Source: Amylostereum areolatum (Eukaryota > Basidiomycota > Agaricomycetes > Russulales > Stereaceae). From it: DNA of 64,000 nucleotides. A program made the position numbers and the translations under genes. The stretch's first letter is position 1, and every line of letters begins with the position of its first letter. Of the stretch, positions 21,766-34,900 are shown piece by piece. Location of the stretch: the NCBI GenBank assembly GCA_012932865.1, contig SAXG01000031.1, forward strand, positions 431,471-495,470, given 5' to 3'. Below the pieces are notes generated by a model, which saw only the letters and a list, made by a program, of their open reading frames with translations, made no database searches and had not been told where the DNA came from.

Positions 21766-23515
21766 ATCGTTGGTGGGTTGGTTGAAATACCAGATGGTGG
21801 GGATGTTCTGACCTCCACCGCAGATGCCAGCAACCTATTTATTCTCTCGGTCACCTTCCGTTTTTGACCTCCAAAAGCAACTTGAACCGGGCGTGCCACA
21901 CGCTCGACTTAGTCACGGAGAACGACCTCGGGCATGACCTCGGGCATCTGCCTGTTCTTCAACGTCGAAGGTTTCCTCTATCCTTTCCTGGATGTGTTAT
22001 ACTAATACTCGATTGGAGGTGGACTCCCAAATGAATGGCCCCAGGTGACAAATGGCCAGTCCCCGACGTGTCAGACTCGGCCGTCGTCGCAGCCGGTGAG
22101 CTTCGTAAGTGCGGCCGGTGCTTGAATGCCGCGTAACTATTGCGACGAGGGAGAGACGCTGGTCATGCGGGGGCACAAGACGAAGGGGAATGTGGTGGTC
22201 ATTAACTCGCAGCAACTACGACATATCCAAACTTGGCGTGGGGCGTCTACTATAGCATACTAATGCGCTCACACGCCGTAGGTGGAAATACCGTTGATCA
22301 AGGTTGGTTTTTTAGAGCTCCTGGATATCGAGGCTTCGATTCCGCTGTTCACCCAGGAAGAATTCACACCGAATCAGCAGGTTGTCGGGAAAGGTTCCGC
22401 TGTCCAGCAGCGCCGAGCTTCTGGAGTTGACTATCTTGCATTTGATGGCAGTTGGTTGAGCGGAAAGTAAGCATTCACTCTACCGTGGACGTATAGGACA
22501 TTCATAGCCATTGTTGGTAGATGTGGGTCGTCTCGGAACAGTGGGAGGACGGGAGAGCGCTCTGTCGAAGTTGCACACATAGGCTCCTCCGGTTTGTCCA
22601 CTGGAGTCACTTTCCGAGTCTTCATTCATCTACTTAACTGCTTTACGATGACGTGGAGGTAGGGCATTTGCAATGGTAGTCGCCGGGTCCGGCAATTGTG
22701 TCCCCATCCATCCAAGGCGGTGCCACGTGACGGAATTGATCTTGAGTTGGAGCGACCCCAGGGCCCAAGCTTGCTTTCCACTTCCGCGGTACAGGTCCCA
22801 GCTTCTCTACTCATCGCCCTAAGGCAGAGTCAAGATGGGCACTTCCGTCGATGACCCGCTCCTACGCCGACGCTAATGGGCTGTCACGGTCCTGTGCTAG
22901 TTATCCGACAGTTCGCTGTGAATCCTGTGATGGAACCAGCTGAAGACAGTCATCATCGTCATCAGCATGGACCCCCGTCTCGGACGACGCAGTGCGCAGG
23001 CTTCTCTCGCTCGCGGAAGCTGGTGCACGCTGGTGCAGGGGTGCTAACCGGCGTTCGAAAGGTGGCTTATTCCGATTTACAGCTACGCCCAAAGCATTAA
23101 ACCGGCGAACGTGCTCATGATCGCGCTTTGTCTCGCATTCAGTATTCACCGCCCGGACCTGGTTCTACGTTATTTCTACCCAGATCTCACCCCTCGTCCC
23201 TTTCTCTCTCTACAGGATATCTCCACGGTATAGGCACATTTGTCGTCGTAGACCAGGGGAACAAGTCGCAAAATCGAAAATCCAGGGGACGATGATGTCG
23301 TTCTTTCATTCGAGGCTCTGCCGCTTGTCTCCAATCCGTTCGCACCCGTTCCATTCCATGGCGTGCTTTCCTGAAAGGTTTCCGCGCTAATTTCCTTCGC
23401 ACCACGTATATAAACCCTCCTTGGTTCTTGTCTGTGATCCCCACTTCTCTCTCCCTCCTCGTCTTATATTGTCTTCATCCCATCCTCACCCTTGCCTTCA
23501 CCCTCATCTTCAATC
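21766..23515. other. Intergenic, 1.75 kb; TATA box for the SYG-repeat gene
   Basis: No recognised gene. A 22282-22470 reading frame (FLELLDIEASIPLFTQEEF) ends at a donor-like GTAAGC and could be an orphan exon, but I see no partner. A strong TATA box (GTATATAAAC) lies at 23406-23414, about 105 bp before the next start codon. Confidence 0.5.
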
Positions 23516-24385
23516 ATGTCCTACAACCAAGGCAATAACAACGACTCTTACGGTTCCTCCGACCGTACCAACGACAACTCCTACGGCTCCTCCGATCGCA
23601 ACAACGACAACTCTTACGGTTCGTCAGACCGGGACAACAACTCGTACGGTTCATCAGGCCGCGACACCAACAACTCGTCCGGCGGCGGCAACGACAACTT
23701 CGGCTCATCTAACAACGCTTCCTATGGCTCTTCAGACCGTACCGGGGGCGACTCGTACGGCAGCAGCGGCAACAATACTTCCTCGAACCGTGGCGGGAAT
23801 GACTCGTACGGCTCCACCAACAGCGACTCGTACGGCTCCAACAACAATGACTCGTACGGCTCCGCCAAACGCGACAAGAGCGACTCGTACGGTTCCAACG
23901 ACTCCAACTCCAACTCGTACGGCTCATCGAACACCGGCAACAACGACTCATACGGCTCCTCCAAGCAAAGCAACAACGACTCATACGGCTCGTCCAACAC
24001 CAACAACGACGACGACTCTTACGGATCGTCTAAGCCAAGCAACAATAACTCGTACGGCGGCTCCGGTAACAACGACTCGTACGGAAGCTCTGGAAACAAC
24101 ACTGGCAGCGGCAACAACGCCAACAGCGGGACCAAGTCGAGCAACTGGGCCGACAAGGGCGTTGAGTACGCCGCGCAGAAGGCTGGTTACAACATCGTAT
24201 GTCTCAGCTAACGCCATCTCCTTCCATGTACCTATCCTGACCGTGCCCTCATTTCAGGACTCGAACACGGCTGACAAGATCGGCGACGGCATTGAGGGCG
24301 CGTTCAACAAGTTCAGGGGTACGTCTCGCCGAGTCCCTTGCTTTGCCTTTTTCTCCTTTTAACTCGCTGCTATTCAGGCAACTGA
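23516..24385 (+). CDS. Low-complexity SYG-repeat protein with conserved-looking C-terminal helix region
   Basis: Three exons (23516-24196, 24258-24318, 24378-24385) give 249 aa. The first ~200 residues are built from about 16 copies of a (D/N)SYGSS unit separated by Asn/Asp/Gly-rich spacers, with very few hydrophobic residues. The C-terminus is different: SNWADKGVEYAAQKAGYNI and ADKIGDGIEGAFNKFRG look like amphipathic helices. The last coding exon is only 8 nt. No signal peptide. The composition resembles prion-like, tyrosine-rich disordered domains (FUS-type) or stress hydrophilins. Function unknown. A strong TATA promoter suggests regulated, possibly high expression. Confidence 0.85.
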
Positions 24386-24671
24386 GTGGGTTCAAGCGTG
24401 GTGTTGGATGCGGGGTTGACTGATCTGTGATGGCGTGGGTGTACGATACGGGCTCGTCATACTGAACTTCGTCTCTGACGCCGGAGAGACCCAAAGGACT
24501 ATCAACTATCATAGGAATTGTACCAATAAACTGATCTCGTCCTGATATCCTCCGGTATCGTGCGATGCGATCATGCAAGCTTTAACTCTTCACGCGACTT
24601 CAATTCGCCCGTAATCATACAATCCGGGGTAGCTCGTATACATACAACGTTTAAAAACTTCTGTTCCTCCT

Positions 24672-25391
24672 TCACTTCGCCCGCGCGACCTTCCCGCACT
24701 GTCCACACCGTCGGCTCTCCTCGTCTTCCATCCAGCGCTGGATGAGCGGTTTGAGCTGCGTCCCGAGGTCGGTCACATGAAAGTCCTCCTGGCGGATCAC
24801 CGTGGGCGTCGTGTGCACGGGTTCGCGACAATACCAACGCAGATGATCTACGTCCCGCCGTCCACGGTCAGCGTCGTGCGATCAGAGGCTAAGGCAAGGA
24901 AACGCACCGGTTGAATCGACCGGTCGTACCCTCTCAATCACGATCCCTACCGTGTTCTCGAACCGTACCGGATTGTGCGGAGTGTTCCCTAATGTTCATA
25001 CCTCAGTCCATCGCCCCCAGTCCACACACGTCCAAAGACCCAAACACACCAGGCAACAAAAACATCTGCCCCTCCTTGATCTCAATGTCCCTAAACTCGT
25101 CCCCATCCACGACCCTCAGCAGCATATTGCCCTCATACTGGTAGAACCATTCCTACCAAACCAGCATCCCTCCCGTCAGCTCCCCCGCCGATATAACGAC
25201 GTAACACAGAGCAAAAAACGCGCGCGCACCTCCGTCTCGTTGATATGATAGTCCGTGCGCTCGTTCGGACCGCCGACAGCCATCACGATGTAGTCTTTGC
25301 CCGAATACAGACAAAAGTTGTTCACGGGCGGCTGGAGGAGCGCCGCGTTTTCGGCGAGCCAGCGCGGGAGATCGAGGGGAGGGGCTAGCAT
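24672..25391 (-). CDS. BNA1: 3-hydroxyanthranilate 3,4-dioxygenase
   Basis: Four exons (25230-25391, 25050-25152, 24908-24988, 24672-24847) give 173 aa, the usual length. A cytosolic Fe(II) cupin enzyme of the kynurenine pathway to NAD, it opens 3-hydroxyanthranilate to the quinolinate precursor. Motifs: [32 protein letters not shown] (Arg and first Fe ligand His, then Glu ligand across the intron), EWFYQYEG, and [17 protein letters not shown] (third ligand His and substrate Arg). The C-terminus has LRWYCREP and CGQC. Where bacterial enzymes have two Cys-x-x-Cys pairs for a second iron, the first pair here is Cys-Arg-Glu-Pro, so that site is incomplete. Confidence 0.93.
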
Positions 25392-25919
25392 TGCTGTTGA
25401 AAATCGGCGTATGAGGTCGATGGAAACAGGTGTTCCGAGCTATTATAGAGAAGTTATGAGAGAAGGGGTCGGGAGATGAGTAAGGCGAGTGTTGGGCGAG
25501 TGGGTGCAATGGATAGACGTCGGATCGACACTTCGGTCCGCCGGATCCGCGCTGACGCAATTGAGCCCAAGCTCACTGGCAAGATCTGAGATCTGAGTAC
25601 GAATCTTTCATTGGCTGTGTTCATTTCGACCTTCCGAACGTTATTTTCTCCGTGCGCTCTCAAGCTCTCAAGTCTCGATGATGGTTTGAGAAATATCGGG
25701 CGATCGTCAGTCATCCATGGAAAAAAATTGAGTGGTCTGAATTCCCATAATTACCTACTAACTAATGTCATAATGGGTACTCCTATGTCATTGAGCTTCT
25801 GGTCTTCGTCCGTAGCCTAGCCATTACTCCAGATCACTGAAAGGCAGTTCTCCAATAAGGTTCTTGTCGCCACCATCGGCACTGAATTGGATGGAAAACA
25901 TCCTCGGATTCACACCGAT
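25392..25919. other. Intergenic between BNA1 start and the EF-hand gene end
   Basis: 528 bp with no gene seen. It holds the BNA1 promoter side (25392 upward) and the 3' end of the EF-hand gene. Confidence 0.5.
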
Positions 25920-28900
25920 TCAATCGGCGGATATCCGTTTCCATGCGTCACCATCCCTTTCCCATCGGAATCTACTGGCGCGCTTTTCACTGGGACTAAC
26001 ACCTAGAACCCCTGCAGGCTCATTGGAGCTCTCGGAGGAATGGAACTCATCGTCGCCTTCCGAATGAGCAGCGAGGGTATGCATCTCTGCATTTTCAGGC
26101 TGTTCGGGTTGACCTTGCGGGAGAGGTGCCGTCCCGGAGGCACGCCAGACCATCCCCACCAGCAACTCCAGCTTCGATTCGATATTGCTGATGCCTGATT
26201 CAATTTTGGCGACGCGTTTCACAAGGTGGCGGACCTGTGTGCACAAGAGTCAGCCATATACAAGGGATTTTGGTAAAATATATGCACTGTAGCCCCCAGG
26301 CCAAGGACATGCTCTGAGTTGTCATCCACCACATCCTCGTCGACATTCTCCGATTCAAGATGGCCATTGATAAGGGGATCGACGAACTTCCGAATGTCGT
26401 TCACCGGTGTGATGTACTGGATGTTAACAAACGTTGAGTATGAATGCCTTCAGCGATTATGATAGACGCGAGCCCTACCTTGCTGTACCACGCTGTGTAG
26501 AGCCCACCTGCGTAGAATTCGATTTGTAGCTCCATGTCGAGCTTCTGCGAGCGCCAGCCACGAATTAAATCCAGCATTCTCTCATGGAGGAGGATGATCA
26601 GAATGGTGAGAGATTTATGCATTGTCTCCCAGACATTCGTGAAGTCGGCGTAGTGGGGTAGCGCTTCTGCATTTTTCAATCCACGTATCTCGTCTAGCTG
26701 CTTCGGGAGAATGAGCGACAAGAGTTGAAGAAGGACCTATCGCGAAGAACTGGTCAGCATAAGAAGAAGGGAAACAAAGACCTCTGGACTGTTTTTAACC
26801 TGCTCGATACGGCTCTGCCCAGTGATAGAGGATACGAGGGAATGGTCGTCGATGCGATATCCTATGCTTTCGAGGCGCGTTACCACCTTCTCCTTACTGC
26901 GACTGGAGAAAATCTCGACAATGTTATCAACTTCGGCGTTGATATGTTGGCCTTGTCCCGAATAGTCCAGAACAGGATATTCGACGTGGTTCACCCATTC
27001 CAGGAAGATCACCAGTATGTCAATGGAGCGTAGATATTCGTCAATGCATCCACGCATGCTAGCCTTATCGGCATGATCGTTTCGAGGTTCATCTTGAAGT
27101 CGCTGTTTCGCCTCTTTAGAAGCTTCCTTAATGTCGTCGAGGTGCTTCTCGATATCCCATGTATACCTAGTGAATAGCGCGTTGGAACCAATAGTGTAAC
27201 ATCAACCATTACTCACTCGAAATTGAGACGCTGGAACCCTGTAGCCCAGCTTTAAGGTAAACATCGGTTAGAGAATTCTGACAGCTTGAAGAATAAGGTC
27301 CTCACAAAGCGAGCCACACGGGGGTCGACCAGTCCTCTGGCCTCCGGTTCATGAAACAGTTGATCTCACTAATGGATAAGAAGCCGCTTGCATCCTCATC
27401 AATAGCGTCGCCGATGGCAAGGTGATCTGCAAACTCAAGGTGAGCTAGTGTAGAAAAGGGTGATACATTCATCGCTCACTGGTCACTTTCGAGATCACTG
27501 CCATTGTCCAGTAGTCATTAGGGCTGATGCCTTCCGACGGCACAACAGCTTCTTTGGCAAATTCATCGCTAAAATGGGTGCAGACAGCTATTGGCAGTCT
27601 TCGCGTCAGCATTCAACATATCCGATGACTGGAGACAAATTTTTTTTACCATCCATGAAATGGCGGTACTTGACACTGACTTTCCATCCGTTTTCTGCGC
27701 AAAAGGTTAGTTGAAAGAAAGGAGACGGGGATAACTCGTATTCACTTTTCCAAATTTCACGAATGTCGGGATTCTCAATGAGTTCGTGGGGACCTTTTTC
27801 GAGCTGCAGGTGCAATTAGGCTTGTCGCAATGGGCATACAAAAATGGCAGGCAGATAGTACTTACGCGTCGCAATATCTCATCCCTCGACTGTGCAACAG
27901 AGGCTTGGATGCCATTTTGTGCAGCATGCAGTTTCAGCAAGAATTGGGTGCTAGGACCCTCAACGTAAATATTTTAGATACCTATGCAGGTATACGATTG
28001 AATGTACCTATTGTCCTCAATGATTTGCTTCAAGTCCCCGTGGAGAACTTTACGAGTTCTTGATGTAAGACGCTCATCGAGATTCCTGGCTAACGTGTTC
28101 AGAGCTTCCTCATTCTGGAATTTACGTAGTCAAAATCATGGAACATGGATGAGAGAACACAAAGCGACTCACATCGGGATCCAAAAATCCCTTTAGGCCT
28201 CCGTGCTCCTCTATGAATTTTAATCCCTTCTTCTCTTTGTCATCGAGAAGCACTTCGAAACGATTCAATATTTGTGTCGTGTCTGCAAGTGTTATGTCGA
28301 CTTGTCTTGTGATGACGAGGACTTCTTCGACGTTGTCGCCTATCTGTGTCTGTTGTACGGCCATCAAGGCCGCGATATGAAAATGGATATCGTCTCTGTG
28401 CGTGTTAAAGGCATCCACATAGCCGTCCAGGCGCTCCTTGAAGTCGGAAGAACGGAGGAGGCGGACTGTGAGCAGGACATTAACATCAGGGAAAACCTCC
28501 CCCCCTAAGGTGATGCTAAGGTGCGTCAAAATTTGACGACCTTTAGAGAGAGCCGCCGCGAGCACTCTAAAAGCTCGAAGTCCATCTAACCGCTTCTAAG
28601 TTTCTTTCGTAGTTTCTTGTCAAGTTCACGCGGCCCCCTTCGTCGTCGCCATTCTCGCTCGTATAGTCGTCCCTTCTGTCCCCCGACTGCCTCTATACAT
28701 TGTCTGACATCCGAATGATACAAATATATTTTATTGTTTGCTATTTTGTCAAAATACCTTCATGTACGTGTTCCGCTCGAGGAAGGGGTTCACTCGAAAC
28801 TTGGAACACTCCTCGAGCACATTGTAACTCGTCCAATGACGCGGGGCCGTTGCCCCAAATCGGGGGAAGAGTTGCACGCTACGTTGGATATCTTCCACAG

Positions 28901-31900
28901 GTATGATCTCCACTTCGCGTCGACCGTTGCGAATGGACCGAGAGACTCGGTACATGAGCGTGTCGTCCTCTGGCTCGGCCGCGAAGGGTGAAAACCATTC
29001 GACGTATGCAAGATGCCGCGGGGGCGACGGACGCGATTCGTCGAAGACTTGGGTTGCGACCTTCGTTGCGAGGTGAAACACGACACGGACCTGAGCCACG
29101 CGAAGTCCTGGACCTCAGGATATGAGCAAGGAACATGGTGAACCGTCAAGAGGTACATACCAACAACCCCCTTCGATGATCCATCGTGACCAGTGCGAAC
29201 CAACACGGTATCGAATCGTCCAGGGATTGGCCGGCCACGGTTGTCCGAACGTTGAGGACGAACATGGGCAGCGTCACGGTCATCTTCGCCGTTTTCGCGC
29301 CGCAACGCGTCGTGGTTCCAAAACTTGATCTTGTGGTACACGGCGACGGAGGTTGTAGGAATGAGTGTATTGTCTGCCTTGTGACGAGCAGCTGAAGGTG
29401 TGAGATGGGGGAAGTTGTGTTTGACAATGAAGGCGGCCAGAGCATCTCCGAAGTCAACGGCGCCGTACGCGTCGCTGAGAATATTGAAAGAAACGGACTT
29501 GACGGAGGCATGTTTTGTCATCTCAATGTGTGTGTGTAGGAAGACCTCGGGTACATGTTCAGCGGTGACGGCGGGTTTGCCAGCGAGGCGCCACTGGAGA
29601 AAAGCAGCATGCGATTGAACTTTCTCGCGCCGTTCGAGCCAGGTTGTCATCTGGGGGTATTCATCTTTGCAGTTGGTGGACCTGTACGCGTCCTTCGTGA
29701 AGTCGATGTGCAGCCTTTCCGTTTGCTCCGTGTTGTAATTGTCTGTTGTGCCGAACAGCTCGATGCTGGACCTGTAGTGACGCAAACCGTGGAGCTTGGG
29801 TAAGTTGAAATCAGTGCGGATCCCTAACTCGATGAAAATAGCCTTGTTGTCGTGGAAGCGCTGAAGAGCATCGTCCATGGCGGTCAGGGTCGCGTCGGTA
29901 TGCAACGGGTACTGAGCAAGATAGAGAAAGTCCAAGAGGCCTCTGACTGCGCGTATGAGTCGTGCAGGATTACGGCCGTCGGGAAGGGGGAGGTCGGCAA
30001 TGAGACCCAAAAGAATGCGGCACATATGCTTGTGTTCAGTGCCAGAGATGCGCGAGAGCGTGGTGATTCCTTTGGTGAAGAGGTGTGCGTTGTGATTGGG
30101 AGGCATGCGACGGCAGCGGGCATCGATCTCGTCGGGTCCAAATGCTTGCGGGTCTGAAACCCAGCCCACAACGTGCTTGACTACGCCTTGATACAACTGA
30201 TGGAGGATATCTGGGGTACAGGAGACAAAGATGTTGGTATAAGGAAGATCCTCCCAGAACGGGTGGAAGATGGGTCGAAAGCGTGCGTCGCGACACGCAG
30301 CATGGAATATGGCTGGTTCTTCATCAGCCAGCTCGAAGACATCCAGAGCGTCGTCGACAGAGCGAAATGGATAGTCACTGTCATCGTTGTAGTCGCCGAG
30401 CTCATTATGACGAGCGGGACAGCGCGGACAGTCACCATAAAGTGTTGAGGTGACGAGGACTTGCTCGGGATAATCCCCGACGAACGTAGCATAGATTAGG
30501 TGGCAGCGCCGCCAAACGCCGTCCCCGCTAACCATAGCGATACCGCACTCCGAGGAGTCCTTGATGGGAGCGAGGATCCTTCGCATGCATTCATGAAAGA
30601 CATTCCCAACTGCCCGGCGCCGTGCTGCCTTGTTGGTGATGTGTTCAAGCTTCGCAGTAGGCAGATACCCCACGAGAACCTGTGCGCAGCGTGACGGTTT
30701 GCGGCGGATGCTTTTTGGAATGTTTCCGATTGTCATGTAAACCGGATAAGCTGACTTGCCACGGAACATGGTAAGTTGTGTCTTGTCGGAGGAGATGATA
30801 AGGGGGACAACAGTTGCGCCTGGATGGATTGCTTCAATAGAGGACTGTACATAAACATGGTTAGAATCTACAGCTACTTCTTCGACGGACGAGGTGACGG
30901 ACCTGAACATTCCACCACCACTTTCCTGTGTTCATCTCATCGAAAATGCGAATTGTCATGTCTTCATCTTGATAGTGCCGCTCTGGCGCGAACATAAGGT
31001 GCTCTGCGAACTCAGGATCACCGTACAACGCACGGACACATGGTATGATGTCGCGCATGTAAACCTCAAATGTCTCGCCGCCGATCCGAATCTCTTCCAT
31101 TGAAAACTTGGGCCGACCTGGAAGCTGCTCGTCGATGATCTTGTTGAGCTGCGCAGTGGTTCGATACGAGAGGCCAAGTTTTTCAGGCAGCTAGAGACAA
31201 GATCAGTTTCGCCGATTGCAGCTCAAAAACCAACAGAAAACATACCTCATCCATTTGGAAGAGTTCCGAGACGGCCGACGAGGTTGGACCCCTGGTCTTC
31301 GCCCAGTACGCCATGGTCCAGTCTATCTTGGATTTGAACGGGGCCCATATGTTGCCCTCACCACCAGCATCGAAATGCGAACCCAGTGCCTCGTAGCGAG
31401 ACACGGCGGGCGTGCAGTCGAGAGGGGCACCGGCACCTTCACCCGGAAAATGCTGAATGATGGGACGTTTCCAAAGCTGACCTTCCACATGGAGGCGTTC
31501 CGCTGGTGTGAAAAGACGGCCGGAAGTCCCAGAGTTGGGAGATGCACCACCCCAAGCCGTATCGGGCTCCTCCACATGAACCAGGGGGGCATTTGGGTTG
31601 ATATCCGACTCAATGTGGTGCTGGCGGAGGGCTTCTAGGATTTGCGCGTCATTCTCTTCATCCGAGTCGGCGTCGTCGGTAAGGCCGGGGACCGTGTCAT
31701 CATCCTCATCTTCATCGTCAACTTGATCGGTTGGACTGGGGATGGTAGGATGGCCTTCGAGAAATGTGTCGGGGTGGTCTGATGGTGCGTCAATATCCAT
31801 ACGGTCTCCATGTGCGCTGGAAGAGGGGCCATCGCTGTCCCAGACTCCGAGATCGGCGGGTGAATATGAAGTGGCGAAATAGTCGCCCGTGAAATGTTGT

Positions 31901-34900
31901 TCGGCTTCAAATGCATTGTCATCCTTGTGTACTGCGTTGGCAGGGGGTCCGGGTACACCAGGATGACCAGAGAAAATGCCCAGAAATTCAGTATCTCGAC
32001 GAGCCTGACTAGCGGCACGGCAGACGTCTCGACGGGTTTGTGCCCAGTGATTTGCAAGGCCCTTGCCGGTAAAGGACTTGTCACATCCAGGGCATGTGTT
32101 CGTTGATTCTGACGCTGTTTTGGGCATGGTGACGTGGTGAGAATGGATAACGAGGTTGTTGTCGGAGTTGAGGAGAAAGAATGCACATTCGCCCCTGGCT
32201 ATGGCCTCGCGACCGTAGGAACCCTCTAAAATCCAAAATCTCTAAACCAAATCTACCTTGAGCACATGTCAGCTCAATGGGTTGCGCTTATAAGTTGACG
32301 CTCACTTACAGTCAACTCTCCATCTCCCTCCAATTCCCCATTCTTTTCCACTTCTCTTCATTCTCTGACTTAGTACTCGGGCACCATGAGCAAACGCACA
32401 ACCCGTACCTCTACTTCGAAGCCGCAACAGCGCACGACATCCCCGACACAGGCTGCCAGCACACCGGCGTTGACCAGGGGCGAGAAAGCCAAAGCAACCC
32501 GAGCTCGCACCAAAGCCGCTGCGCTCGCACTCCAGAATGCGAATGAGTCGTCTTCTAACCCAGCAGGTGCGTTAGGTTTTGCACCATACAGACGAATTCT
32601 ACGAGACTTACCATTGTGTCATCAGAACCAGTCCTTGTGCCAGTGGCCCCCGGTGCGTGTTCATTTGGTGCCGTTTTCCTCAATTCTCATTGACCTATAT
32701 GAATAACATTTCAGCTGACACTACTGCTCCTGTCCCCGCAAAAAAGCGCAAGGCCCATACCTCGAACGTTGACCTTGTTGGCAGTGCGGACGCAGTCGAA
32801 CCACCCAGCAAAAAGACAAAAGCCCGTAAAGGTGCGTATCTCTCACGCTGTGGTGCAGTGACGCGTCGTCCAACTAATTTTCATCTTCCAGGACGTGTTC
32901 CTCCACTCGTCCTGGACGAGGACACGCCGCCGCTGGCTCCACTGAAGATCTGGTCAGACCAGACGGCTCCAGCTCCTTCTCGTACATTGGCAGCCTCGGG
33001 CAACGTTCCGGTTGCGGCTATCGAGGTACGGGGTTTTCTTGCAACTCTCGGATTCGGTTTACTTACCTCGAGGGATACACAGGTCGACGACGACGACGAC
33101 AGCTCCCTGCCCGCACTCTCTGATATGGAGGGCGAGAACTCAGAGCCGGACGACATGGAGGAGATGCATTGTATGGCCAAGGGGAACTCCCGGGCCCTCC
33201 AGAAAGCTATGGATCTTGAGGTGCGCCCCATATTTCGCGCATCTTCCACTCAAAATTGGACTGATGCACGCAATGACAGCGTCCTCAATGGATGCGCTCA
33301 CTTGTCAAGTCCCCTGTGCCGCAGAACATCCATGCGGTGACGGTCTTTTCCGCCTTGGTTCCATCCCCGTCCTTCCACGCGATATCCACCGGAACTCCCG
33401 AAGGTCTGGCACTGCTACCCGCTCCAACTTCTCAGGCTCCCCCGGCAGTCGTGGCAGGCAATCAGACAATGCCCAACCCCTCTGAACATCAAGAGGATGA
33501 TATGCCCGAGCTTGTGACAGGTCTGTAACATCCGTCTCTCCTTGTTTCTTTCTACTTATATCATCTTAGATGGTGCTACTGTTCCCTCTGCACCTCAACC
33601 GGATGCTACGCCTCTGCCGCCGGTCGCTGCGCCTGCCACGCAACAACCTTTGCAACATACCGACGGACTCGTTGGAGGTAACTTTTCTCAGAGTCGCATG
33701 TGGCGAATCCTGGGTCTGGTAGGTGACCGATATGTATCTGATGCCGACGGTCCTATAGGAGCTGGTGTTGTCAGCCTTCCCGACGCAACAATTACCGATC
33801 CCAACGAGCCTCACCCTCCACACACCGACCTGGTCCTTCCGCCCCAAGGACAACGGATGCGCCTTTCGCATCAGTCTGACATTGTTCAGCGGATGGTTCG
33901 CGACGCATTCATGCAGCTTATGCTCCATCTGTACTTCGTCAACAGTTTTCCTGATGGCATCTTGGCTGCCTCGTTTGCTCGGCAAGCTCTGACTGTTGCA
34001 GCATCACTGCGGGAGGTTTGCCGTCACATATATAGGCGTGTCTTGCAAGAAGGGGCATATCTCGAACCTCTCATTCCATTGGTACGTCCTGCAGCTCATC
34101 GTGAAGATCTGATTAACCATGTTATAGATTTCCGCTCGTGTCGCACTCTACCGCAAGACCGTCAAGGACCACAGTGATAGCCTCGTCGTGGCAATGTTCA
34201 ATCTACTTCCGAACGGAGTGCACTGTGAACAAAGGGTGACCGCTGCACTGTTGGACTATGCGTATATTTTCCGTCGCAACTCGCCGGTAATTTACATACA
34301 TTGTCAGCTTATCGAGTTTCAACTAACGATACCTAGGATGGTTTGACGGGAGCTGTGCGCCGTAGCTGGCCGTACCGCCATCCCATCGGCATCACAATCA
34401 TGAACCGTCTGCTTTTTGCGCGGGGCCTCGCGAACCAGCAACGTCCATGGTTTCCATTTCGCGTCGACTCTGTCACCAACGAGTATCAGCTTGAGCTCCC
34501 TCAAGCTCTTGTTGCACTCGTGTACACGGCGGTACGTAACACTTCTCGCATCTCACCGGCAATACTAACACATCTTTCGGATACTAGGTCTATGCATCTC
34601 TATATGAACACCGTTCCGGTCAGCAACAGAGGGGCGATTTCTCCTCCGACGCATTCCTTGACGTCTACAACGGCCACATTGCGACTCTCGAGAACATCAG
34701 GACCACTCGCCCAGAGCACTACCACCGCATGATGTTCAATCTGTACACGGAGGTCTCGTAAGTCCAAATCAACACTACCGTGATATAATCATACTAACCT
34801 CCGCCTAGAGCTGCTGGCACATCTTCTCCTGCCCCAAATGCAGTCTTTGCCGGGGCTATCGCGGCAATTGAGTTTGAGGATGCGTAAATTGTGTACTCCC

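Noticed and set aside
23421..24362. 313-codon Thr-rich plus-strand frame overlapping the SYG-repeat gene
   Set aside because: It is the +1-frame shadow of the repeat region; the SYG frame has a start, introns and an ordered C-terminus.
28503..28620. Apparent upstream exon of the EF-hand gene (minus-strand reading RLDGLRAFRVLAAAL)
   Set aside because: It lies inside the transposon left end beyond the inverted repeat; the real upstream exons are at 35455-36188.
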